A model generated the notes under the pieces. That model searched no databases, was not told where the DNA came from, and saw nothing but the letters and a program-made list of their open reading frames with translations. Below are positions 15,924-22,797 of a stretch of 22,957 bases of DNA, one piece after another. Position 1 is the first letter of the stretch. Every line of letters begins with the position of its first letter. Where the stretch lies: NCBI GenBank assembly GCA_946479395.1, contig CAMLFV010000010.1, positions 1 to 22,957 of the forward strand, in the 5' to 3' direction. A program made the translations under genes and the position numbers. The DNA is from an uncultured Flavobacterium sp. GTDB taxonomy: Bacteria; Bacteroidota; Bacteroidia; Flavobacteriales; Flavobacteriaceae.

Positions 15924-16095
15924 ATGCGTAAAATAATCGGGGAACATCACCGGTAAAAGTTACCGTCAAAGCATCCGTATGCTAAAAGCGGTAAGGCAAT
16001 TGTTCAATAAACCCGAAAACAGTTACGTATCGGTTACCGAATTCTGTCTGTACAGCGGACTCACGTATCAGGAAGTCGCAGAGTTTCTGGATTGA
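15924..16095 (+). pseudogene. Small gene broken by a single extra G (would encode a 56-residue protein)
   Basis: The ATG at 15924 reads MRKII and soon meets a stop in its own frame. Dropping one G from the GGGG run restores a 56-residue product: MRKIIGNITGKSYRQSIRML, then KAVRQLFNKPENSYVSVTEF and CLYSGLTYQEVAEFLD, ending at the TGA at 16093-16095. The total of 172 nt is exactly one more than 57 codons. The C-terminal half looks like a small helix-turn-helix (VSVTEFCLYSGLTYQEVAEFL), as in excisionase-type or regulatory proteins. It could be a true pseudogene, a sequencing error in a homopolymer, or a programmed shift. Function unknown. Confidence 0.55.
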
Positions 16096-16405
16096 ATTTA
16101 GTGACCTGACCTTAATAAATTAAAAAGTGACTATCAGGAACATTTTACCAAAATATACCTGATATACAGATAGCCGTCACTTCGAGTAGATTTTTCATAA
16201 TGAAGTGGAGAAAAATTGTATCGAGAAGTTTTATATGGAAAGTTCTCGACAGGCTCCTTTAGATTTGCATTTGTAAAATAAGTAAATTTATCATGAAGAG
16301 AAAAGTGTTTAAGTAAACTATCATTTGCTCAGAGAAAAACTCATAGTTCGAACTGACGAAAGTTTGATAAATTATATTTGGTATAAACTTTCCGATAATC
16401 ATTAA
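16096..16405. other. Gene-free region downstream of the repressor gene
   Basis: About 310 bp between the broken small gene and the repressor stop. It contains a degenerate TCGA-rich repeat (16176-16257, related in inverse orientation to 8114-8168) and a short stretch at 16330-16362 resembling 21588-21620. No terminator with a T-run is seen for the repressor gene. Confidence 0.55.
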
Positions 16406-17188
16406 TTAAAATTCATATAAATTATTTTTCTTCAATTTCTTTACCTCAGCTTTCAGTTCCTTAAGCATCTCTATAATCTGCAGCTGATCCATGTTAAAAT
16501 CATCTTTTGTGAACTCGTCTGTCGAAATGCTGCAGGCATACTCCCATATCTCAAAAATATCTGCTAGGGGTATGCTGTAAGGTTCGTAAAAAGTATTGTC
16601 TGCGGCTACGGTAATGGTTTCTTCTTCCGTTTTCACCAATCTTTTATAAGTAATACCCTCGGTTCGGGTAACAAACAGATAGCTTTTCCCTTTTTTCAGT
16701 TCGGTTGCCTTTTCAAGATATTTTCCAATAATAAATGCTCCGTCTTTATACGGTGGCATCGAATCTCCTTCAACGGGAAATGCACGGTAGGTACCCGCTC
16801 CAAGAAAGGGCAGGGAAATGGTTTGTAGGTTTGCAATATATTCGGGATCTGCATAACCGTTCAAGTAACCCATTGATGCTTTATGTGGAATGATCTCAAT
16901 AATATTCTCTCCATTATGATCCACTTTAACAGGCAGCAGTATGCGGTTGTCCGGCAGTTCCATAATTTCCTTCAGCGGAATTTTACGCAGGTCGGCAGAA
17001 ACCATCAGGTCTATACTTATGTGGAAGTATCTGGACATCCTTATAAGCAGTTCCACGGGTGGTTCCGATGTTGCGTCTTCGTATTTTGCATACCTTACGC
17101 GGGTAATAATTAAATCATTTGCCACCTTATTTTGGGAAAACCCAAGTTGGGCACGCAGATACCTTATGTTTTCTGATAAAATAGACAT
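16406..17188 (-). CDS. XRE/S24-family LexA/CI-like repressor, probable SOS-type regulator of the dinB-dnaE operon
   Basis: 260 residues with the start at 17188 (MSILSENIRYLRAQLGFSQN); an upstream ATG at 17209 would add 7 residues but lies inside the operator region. The N-terminal XRE helix-turn-helix (about 3-60) has GFSQNKVANDLIITRVRYAK then YEDA. The C-terminal S24 peptidase/dimerisation domain shows FPVEGDSMPPYKDG with nucleophile S143 and ITYKRL with general base K182, so self-cleavage chemistry is intact. The predicted cleavage region reads HKASMGYLNGY, i.e. Met106-Gly107 instead of the usual Ala-Gly. The C-terminus ends in a short coiled coil. It is divergent from dinB over two matching inverted-repeat operators, pointing to autoregulation and damage-induced derepression. 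Confidence 0.92.
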   Translation of the reverse strand: MSILSENIRYLRAQLGFSQNKVANDLIITRVRYAKYEDATSEPPVELLIRMSRYFHISIDLMVSADLRKIPLKEIMELPDNRILLPVKVDHNGENIIEIIPHKASMGYLNGYADPEYIANLQTISLPFLGAGTYRAFPVEGDSMPPYKDGAFIIGKYLEKATELKKGKSYLFVTRTEGITYKRLVKTEEETITVAADNTFYEPYSIPLADIFEIWEYACSISTDEFTKDDFNMDQLQIIEMLKELKAEVKKLKKNNLYEF

Positions 17189-17205
17189 TGATACAATTTG
17201 TATCA
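17189..17205. promoter_or_regulatory. Operator O1 TGATACA-ATT-TGTATCA
   Basis: Perfect 7-bp inverted repeat with a 3-nt spacer, immediately upstream of the repressor start codon and downstream of its -7 box, so binding would block repressor transcription. Very likely the repressor's own site. Confidence 0.8.
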
Positions 17206-17206
17206 G

Positions 17207-17214
17207 CAAATATA
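17207..17214 (-). promoter_or_regulatory. -7 box of the repressor gene
   Basis: The minus strand reads TATATTTG, a full TAnnTTTG match, 18 nt before the ATG. The start site would fall within O1. Confidence 0.55.
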
Positions 17215-17222
17215 ATTAATTT

Positions 17223-17239
17223 TGATACACAGTGTACTA
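17223..17239. promoter_or_regulatory. Operator O2 TGATACA-CAG-TGTACTA
   Basis: Second copy of the same half-site, with an imperfect right arm (TGTACTA against TGTATCA). It overlaps the dinB -7 box by 2 bp and lies 34 bp from O1, a spacing close to three helical turns. Confidence 0.75.
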
Positions 17240-17245
17240 ATTTTG
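17238..17245 (+). promoter_or_regulatory. -7 box of the dinB-dnaE operon
   Basis: TAATTTTG matches TAnnTTTG, 22 nt before the dinB ATG. TTTG at 17221-17224 is only 13 nt upstream, shorter than the usual -33 spacing. Confidence 0.55.
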
Positions 17246-17267
17246 TTTCTGTAATAACATTGGTAAT

Positions 17268-18428
17268 ATGGAGCGGGCAATTGTGCACATGGATATGGAT
17301 ACGTTTTTTGTATCGTGCGAACGTTTGGGAAACAGCAGTTTATATAATCTTCCGGTCATCATTGGCGGTGGCGACAGGGGAGTGGTGGCATCGTGTTCGT
17401 ACGAAGCCAGGTATTTTGGCGTACGTTCTGCCATGCCGCTTAAAATGGCACTGCGTCTGTGCCCCGAAGCAAAAGTGATCAAAGGCGATATGGAGAAATA
17501 TTCCCATTTGTCACGCACCGTTACCGAAATCATCGAAGAGAAGGCACCCGTGGTCGAAAAGGCAAGCATAGACGAGCATTATCTGGATATTACAGGGATC
17601 GACAGGTTCTTCGGTGCTTATCAGTGGACGCAGGAACTCATGCAGTCGGTAACCCGGCACACGGGGCTTCCTGTTTCTTTTGCCTTATCAGTAAATAAAA
17701 CGGTGGCGAAAATAGGTACGGGCGAATCCAAACCTGCCGGTAAAAGAGAAATAGCTTCTAACGGCGTCCGTCCGTTTCTCAATCCGCTGTCCATAAAAAA
17801 AATACCCATGCTGGGCGATGCTACCTTCCAGCTGCTTTCAAGAATAGGTGTTCGCCAAATACATACATTAGCTGAAATGCCTGTGGAGGTACTGCAGCAG
17901 ATGATCGGTAAAAACGGGATCGATTTGTGGAAAAAGGCAAACGGGATCGATTTCTCGCAGGTAGAACCTTATACCGAACGCAAGTCGGTTTCAACAGAAC
18001 ATACCTTTGATCAGGATACCATAGACCTGAACATGCTCCACGCGCTCATCAGCGGTATGGTAGAAAAACTGGCTTATCAGCTGCGCTGCGAACAATGGCT
18101 GGTTTCTACCGTAGTGGTAAAAATCCGCTATGCCAATTTCGATACCGAAACAAAACAGGCAAAAATTGCATACACATCTGCAGACAACATCCTTACAAAA
18201 ACAGTAAGGGAACTCTTTAACAGGCTGTACAGCCGCCGTATGCGCATCCGCCTCATCGGTATCCGTTTTACGGGACTGGTACGCGGAAACCTGCAGATCA
18301 ACCTGTTTGAAGACACGCAGGAAATGGCGGCTCTTTATCAGGCAATGGACCGCATCAAGAACAGGTTCGGATACGATAAGGTAGGGCGTGCCGCCGGTTT
18401 TAATTTTAACGCTAAAGAAAACAGCTAA
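17268..18428 (+). CDS. dinB: Y-family translesion DNA polymerase (DinB/Pol IV-like)
   Basis: Error-prone lesion-bypass polymerase of 386 residues. The palm carries VHMDMDTFFVSCER with D9 as first metal ligand and F14 near the steric gate, ASIDEHYLD with D102 and E103, and the finger motif SYEARYFGVRSAMPLKMA. The helix-hairpin-helix (about 180-215) and the little-finger domain (about 230-340, RKSVSTEHTFD at its start) follow. All three catalytic acids are kept, unlike ImuB, which lacks them. Near the C-terminus Q343-I-N-L346-F347 fits a QxxLF beta-clamp-binding motif. It is the first gene of an operon with dnaE (2-bp gap) and divergent from the S24 repressor, whose operator O2 overlaps its promoter. 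Expected to be induced by DNA damage. Confidence 0.94.
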   Translation: MERAIVHMDMDTFFVSCERLGNSSLYNLPVIIGGGDRGVVASCSYEARYFGVRSAMPLKMALRLCPEAKVIKGDMEKYSHLSRTVTEIIEEKAPVVEKASIDEHYLDITGIDRFFGAYQWTQELMQSVTRHTGLPVSFALSVNKTVAKIGTGESKPAGKREIASNGVRPFLNPLSIKKIPMLGDATFQLLSRIGVRQIHTLAEMPVEVLQQMIGKNGIDLWKKANGIDFSQVEPYTERKSVSTEHTFDQDTIDLNMLHALISGMVEKLAYQLRCEQWLVSTVVVKIRYANFDTETKQAKIAYTSADNILTKTVRELFNRLYSRRMRIRLIGIRFTGLVRGNLQINLFEDTQEMAALYQAMDRIKNRFGYDKVGRAAGFNFNAKENS

Positions 18429-18430
18429 CC

Positions 18431-21400
18431 ATGTATATAAACTGCCATTCTTATCATAGCCTCAGGTACGGGACTCTTTCGGTAAACGATCTCGTTTCTC
18501 AGTCTCAAGCCTGTGATGTAAAGGTGCTTGCGCTTACCGATATCAATACGGTAACCGGAATTTACGATTTTGTAAAAGCCTGTGAACAGGCAGATATAAA
18601 GCCCGTTGTAGGAATGGAATTCCGATCAGATAATCGTTTGCTCTATATCGGGCTGGCAAAAAACCGTGCAGGCATCGGCGAAATGTGCAGGCTGCTTACC
18701 GCACGCAACTGTGATGGGGCTCAACTACAGCAAAAAGCACCGGAATTTGAAAATGTATATGTTATTTATCCTTTTTCAAACCGTCCGAAGACACTCAGGC
18801 AGAATGAGTTTATAGGGGTCAGACCCGAACAGCTTAATTTTCTCATTCAAAAAGAATGGCAGGAATACCTTCCCAAAATGGTCATTTGGAGTCCGGTGAC
18901 CGTTTCCGGAAAAAACGAACATAACCTGCACAGGATCTTACGGGCAATTGATCAGAATGTTGTATTATCTAAACTGTCCGAAGATGATTTTTGCAGCATA
19001 AGCGAAACCATGCTGCCTGTAAACGAGCTTTTACGCCTATACAAAAATCATCCTGAAATTGTAGCTAATACTGAGAAAATATTACAAGATTGCCATTTTG
19101 AATTTGTATATAGAACCCCGAAAAATAAAAAGCATTTTACAGGAAGTAGGGAAAGTGATAAGGAACTTTTGCAAAAGTTGGCAACGGAAGGTTTTAAGAG
19201 AAGGTATGAGGAAGAAAATATTGTTGCAATAAAGCGTATCGAAAAAGAATTAAAGGTAATCCATGAACTGGAATTCAGTGGTTATTTCCTCATCACATGG
19301 GATATTGTACGGTATAGTACCAGTTTGGGATTGATGCACATTGGACGTGGCAGCGGTGCCAACAGCATCATTGCCTATTGCTTGGGTATTACCGATATTT
19401 GTCCTATAGAGCTCGATCTTTATTTTGAACGCTTCCTGAATCTGAACCGTAAAACCCCGCCCGATTTTGATATCGATTGGAGTTGGCAGGACCGAAATAC
19501 CATCTTGGAATATATTTTCAACCGTTACGGCAAAGACCATGTAGCCTTTTGTGGTACCAACGTAGAATTCAAATACCGTTCTATCTTCCGTGAAGTAGGT
19601 AAAGTGTTCGGACTCCCAAAAGAGGAACTTGATGCACTTGCAAAGAATCCAATGGAACGGCACGACGATAATTCGGTGGTAAAACTGGTACATAAATATG
19701 GGAAAATGTTGGAAAAATATCCCAACCAGCGCAGCATGCATTCCTGCGGTATCATTATTTCCGAAGAACCCATTACCAACTACACCGCACTCGAAATGCC
19801 GCCTAAAGGTTTTCCCATCGTTCAGTTCGATATGCACATTGCAGAAGACATCGGTTTCGAAAAATTCGATATTTTAAGCCAAAGGGGCATCGGCAGCATC
19901 AACGATGCGGTAAAGCTGATCGAACAAAATCGGGGCATTACGGTAGATATCCGGGATACGTCCATTTCTAAAAATGAGAAGCAGTGTAACGAATTCCTGA
20001 GCCGTGGACAAACCATAGGCTGTTTCTATATAGAATCTCCCGCCATGCGCGGTTTGCTCAGAAGGCTTAAGTGCGACAACTATAAAACGCTGGTGGCGGC
20101 ATCATCCATCATCCGCCCGGGAGTGGCACAGTCGGGTATGATGAAAGAATACATCTTCCGACACAACTACCCCGATCAGTTCGAATATTTCCACGAGGTG
20201 TTTCAGGAACATCTGGGTGATACCTACGGTATTATGGTGTATCAGGAAGACGTCATCAAAATCGCCATGCATTTCGGCGGACTCACAGCTGCAGACGGAG
20301 ACATCCTGCGAAGGGCAATGAGCGGCAAGGGGCGCTCGCTGGCTGCATTACAGAAGGTGAAAGATAATTTCTTTACCGCCTGTGCTAAAAAAGGGCATAG
20401 CGAAGCATTAAGCCGCGAAGTGTACCGTCAGATCGAATCCTTTGCAGGCTATTCGTTCTGCAAAGCGCATTCGGCTTCCTATGCTGTAGAAAGTTACCAG
20501 AGCCTGTATCTTAAAGTGTATTACCCTTTGGAGTTCATGGTGGCGGTCATCAACAACATGGGGGGCTTTTACCGTACCGAAGTCTACGTACACGAAGCTC
20601 GTATGTCGGGTGCCGTAATTTTAAACCCTTGTATCAATAACAGCGAATACAACACCACGATTTACGGTAACAATGTGTATTTGGGATTTATGCACCTGCA
20701 GGGACTCGAAAGTAAGTTGGGTGAACACATACCCAAAGAACGTAAGCGCAACGGTGATTATAGTTCTCTGGAAGATTTTATCCGCCGCATTCCTATCGGT
20801 ATCGAAGCAGTACAGATACTTATCTTTATTGGTGCATTCCGTTTCACGGGCAAGAATAAAAACGAGCTGCTGGTACAGGCACGGTTGCTTTTGGTAAACT
20901 TTAAACCCGAAAACCGCAGCTTGATGCTGTTGGAAGAGCCGGCAAAAGAGTTTAAACTTCCTGAATTATCCCGGTCATGTTTTGAAGATGCGTTTGATGA
21001 AATTGAGTTAATTGGTTTTACGGTATCCTGCACACCTTTCGATCTGCTGCAGACAAAGCATAGGGGTGAAGTTATGGCTAAAGACCTGATACACCATCAC
21101 AAAGGCGAAGTAAAGATGCTGGCATACCTTATTTCCCGTAAACACGTACCCACAAAAAAAGGGGCTATGTTCTTTGGTACCTGGATCGATGTGGAAGGAA
21201 ACTATTTCGATACGGCACATTTTCCCGATTGTCTGGAACAATATCCCTTTCAAGGAGGCGGTTGTTATTTATTATTGGGCAAGGTAGAGGTCGACTATCA
21301 TTTTCCTACAATAACGATAATTAAAATGGCAAAAATGCCGTTCATCCCCGATCCGCGTTATTCGCACGACAAACAGCGCGAATTCGATGTGCATCGTCAG

Positions 21401-21523
21401 ATAAAGGAAGATGTTTCCATGACACATCGCAAACCTTATCCGCAGGAACATGAGATAGGATTGCCTAGACGTAAGATCAATGAACAGTACAACATTAAAG
21501 ATGTAATGAACAACAAACAGTAA
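18431..21523 (+). CDS. dnaE: DNA polymerase III alpha subunit, short error-prone (DnaE2-like) type
   Basis: C-family polymerase of 1030 residues against 1160 in E. coli DnaE. The N-terminal PHP domain is degenerate: the first metal motif reads NCHSYHS (N4 in place of His) and the second LTDIN (I38 in place of His), so metal-dependent proofreading by PHP is unlikely. Polymerase motifs are intact: HIGRGSGANSIIAYCLGITD, then PPDFDIDW with D347 and D349 (E. coli D401, D403) and KFDIL with D480 (E. coli D555). The C-terminal part has a helix-hairpin-helix and an OB-fold-like region, and lacks the tau-binding tail of the replicative enzyme. It directly follows dinB, so it probably extends past lesions with it. 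A stretch at about 18940-19260 is visibly richer in A+T than the rest. Confidence 0.94.
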   Translation: MYINCHSYHSLRYGTLSVNDLVSQSQACDVKVLALTDINTVTGIYDFVKACEQADIKPVVGMEFRSDNRLLYIGLAKNRAGIGEMCRLLTARNCDGAQLQQKAPEFENVYVIYPFSNRPKTLRQNEFIGVRPEQLNFLIQKEWQEYLPKMVIWSPVTVSGKNEHNLHRILRAIDQNVVLSKLSEDDFCSISETMLPVNELLRLYKNHPEIVANTEKILQDCHFEFVYRTPKNKKHFTGSRESDKELLQKLATEGFKRRYEEENIVAIKRIEKELKVIHELEFSGYFLITWDIVRYSTSLGLMHIGRGSGANSIIAYCLGITDICPIELDLYFERFLNLNRKTPPDFDIDWSWQDRNTILEYIFNRYGKDHVAFCGTNVEFKYRSIFREVGKVFGLPKEELDALAKNPMERHDDNSVVKLVHKYGKMLEKYPNQRSMHSCGIIISEEPITNYTALEMPPKGFPIVQFDMHIAEDIGFEKFDILSQRGIGSINDAVKLIEQNRGITVDIRDTSISKNEKQCNEFLSRGQTIGCFYIESPAMRGLLRRLKCDNYKTLVAASSIIRPGVAQSGMMKEYIFRHNYPDQFEYFHEVFQEHLGDTYGIMVYQEDVIKIAMHFGGLTAADGDILRRAMSGKGRSLAALQKVKDNFFTACAKKGHSEALSREVYRQIESFAGYSFCKAHSASYAVESYQSLYLKVYYPLEFMVAVINNMGGFYRTEVYVHEARMSGAVILNPCINNSEYNTTIYGNNVYLGFMHLQGLESKLGEHIPKERKRNGDYSSLEDFIRRIPIGIEAVQILIFIGAFRFTGKNKNELLVQARLLLVNFKPENRSLMLLEEPAKEFKLPELSRSCFEDAFDEIELIGFTVSCTPFDLLQTKHRGEVMAKDLIHHHKGEVKMLAYLISRKHVPTKKGAMFFGTWIDVEGNYFDTAHFPDCLEQYPFQGGGCYLLLGKVEVDYHFPTITIIKMAKMPFIPDPRYSHDKQREFDVHRQIKEDVSMTHRKPYPQEHEIGLPRRKINEQYNIKDVMNNKQ

Positions 21524-21577
21524 TCGAGAACAAAAACAGTAAATATCAAAAACAAATTATTATATGTATTGCGAATC

Positions 21578-21589
21578 AAAGCGCCATTA
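21578..21589 (+). repeat. 12-bp direct repeat AAAGCGCCATTA, right copy
   Basis: Identical to 15882-15893. It lies directly in front of dispersed repeat copy B. Confidence 0.6.
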
Positions 21590-21603
21590 GTGAGAAAACA
21601 ATA

Positions 21604-21767
21604 GTTGAACCGACGAAGAGAGCGTAAGATGATCGGGGAGCGGAGCGACGTTTCGATCAGATAGTGAACAAGGAAAAGTTCAACTGTTTTTGAACTGAGG
21701 CAAGACCAAAAAGAAAAGACTTTTGCTTCTTTTAGTCTATTAAAAGAAGAGGAAAACCGAAGTGTAT
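21604..21767 (+). repeat. Dispersed intergenic repeat, copy B
   Basis: Degenerate copy of 15371-15572 in the same orientation, with GATCGGGG...CGTTTCGATCAG at 21631-21660 and TTTTGCTTCTTTT at about 21721. A partial third copy of its start is at 16330-16362. Confidence 0.65.
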
Positions 21768-21928
21768 CTGCTACTGATATAGAGATTTTGAAGACAGATA
21801 TTTCTACCACTCCAAATCTTGTTCAGTGAGTTTGTGGTTGCTTAGCTCGTCGAAGTATCGTACTGCCGTCAATTCAAGCGATAGTCGAGAACAGATACAT
21901 CCAAACTAAAAATAACAGTTTGCTGTTA

Positions 21929-21945
21929 CCCTTGCTATACAAGGG
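21929..21945. repeat. Hairpin repeat CCCTTG-CTATA-CAAGGG
   Basis: 6-bp perfect stem in the same TTGCTGT..CACA context as the hairpin at 15672-15692. Confidence 0.65.
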
Positions 21946-21956
21946 ATCACACACGC

Positions 21957-21974
21957 AGAGTGTATACGCACTCT
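21957..21974. promoter_or_regulatory. Hairpin or operator AGAGTG-TATACG-CACTCT in the alkB leader
   Basis: Perfect 6-bp inverted repeat with a 6-nt centre, 58 nt before the alkB ATG. It contains the alternative GTG start at 21960, which argues that this part is untranslated leader. Role unknown. Confidence 0.45.
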
Positions 21975-22031
21975 AACATAATTACAAAAGAAAATAATAC
22001 CCAAGCAAGGCTAATCAGATTTATTCCCAAA

Positions 22032-22688
22032 ATGGATCAAAATATAGAAACAATAAGAAAAAAATATATGAAACTTTTTAACGATACCGAACTATTTACA
22101 ACAGGCAGCAGAGGAACCAAAGAGTTTAATCTGCCAGATGCCGACGTAATGCTGATTGATAATTTTTTCGGCAAGGAAGAATCCGACAATTTTTATGATA
22201 AGTTATTAACCGCAACCCCATGGCGTGAATATGAAATGCCAATGTACGATAAAATTGTTACGGCACCCCGAATGATTTCCTGGCATCAGGATAAAGAAGA
22301 GAATATACCCTCGGGTAATGCACCCGAATTTACTGCCGACCTGAATAAAATCCGCGAGCGGGTAGAAACAGAAACTAATCTAAAGTTCAATGCCGTGCTT
22401 TTAAACCTGTACCGCAATGGCAGCGACAGTGTCTCATGGCACAGTGATAAGATCGAAAGGTCGGGTAGCAATCCAATCATCGCATCGGTAACTTTCGGCG
22501 AAACACGCATGTTTCGCTTAAGGCATAAATTTAGGAAAGAGGTGCCTCAGGTTGATATACCGTTGTATCACGGCTCGTTCCTGATAATGGCAGGCAAAAC
22601 CAACAGTTTCTGGGAACATGCCGTCCCAAAAACTTCAAAAGAAGCGCTGCCACGAATTAATCTTACATTTAGAAGAGTCATAAGATGA
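22032..22688 (+). CDS. alkB: AlkB-like 2-oxoglutarate/Fe(II) dioxygenase (DNA dealkylation repair)
   Basis: Removes alkyl lesions from nucleic-acid bases by oxidative demethylation. The 218 residues (ATG at 22032; an in-frame GTG at 21960 would add 24 residues without family features) contain PRMISWHQD, the iron-binding LYRNGSDSVSWHSD with H137 and D139, the third iron ligand H196 in EHAVPKT, and the 2-oxoglutarate clamp RINLTFRR with R208, N210 and R214. VTFGETRMFRLRHK lies between. All catalytic residues are present and the length is normal. It follows the dinB-dnaE operon after 508 bp of repeats and precedes a DnaQ-like gene, extending the DNA-damage theme. No TGATACA operator is visible in front of it, so shared control by the S24 repressor is not shown. 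Confidence 0.93.
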   Translation: MDQNIETIRKKYMKLFNDTELFTTGSRGTKEFNLPDADVMLIDNFFGKEESDNFYDKLLTATPWREYEMPMYDKIVTAPRMISWHQDKEENIPSGNAPEFTADLNKIRERVETETNLKFNAVLLNLYRNGSDSVSWHSDKIERSGSNPIIASVTFGETRMFRLRHKFRKEVPQVDIPLYHGSFLIMAGKTNSFWEHAVPKTSKEALPRINLTFRRVIR

Positions 22689-22750
22689 GGTGAAAATTTT
22701 TTAGTAAATTCAAACGTCATCAGGTGTCAGCCAATTGCTGATTAAAATCG

Positions 22751-22758
22751 TAAATTTG
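22751..22758 (+). promoter_or_regulatory. Candidate -7 box for the DnaQ-like gene
   Basis: TAAATTTG matches TAnnTTTG, 39 nt before the ATG at 22798. TTG at 22735-22737 is 13 nt upstream, shorter than usual. Confidence 0.4.
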
Positions 22759-22797
22759 AAACAGATACATTAAAATAGATTACAGGGATCATAGCAA

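Larger units (their letters stand above)
21524..22031. other. Gene-free repeat region between dnaE and alkB
   Basis: About 510 bp holding the 12-bp direct repeat (21578-21589), dispersed repeat copy B (21604-21767), a TCGA-rich fragment (about 21838-21895), a hairpin at 21929-21945 and a second hairpin at 21957-21974. No coding frame is supported; a leftward frame 21436-21810 is antisense to the dnaE end and the repeat and is rejected. No strong terminator with a T-run follows dnaE. Confidence 0.65.

Noticed and set aside
12956..17188. Prophage or integrative element boundaries
   Set aside because: No integrase, tRNA gene, attachment-site pair or structural phage genes are visible; only the lysis-like cassette and a repressor are phage-like.
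19250..19837. 195-codon minus-strand frame inside dnaE
   Set aside because: It is the antisense shadow of the conserved polymerase core, which is clearly coding on the plus strand.
21436..21810. 124-codon minus-strand frame
   Set aside because: It is antisense to the end of dnaE and to a dispersed repeat; composition is not protein-like.
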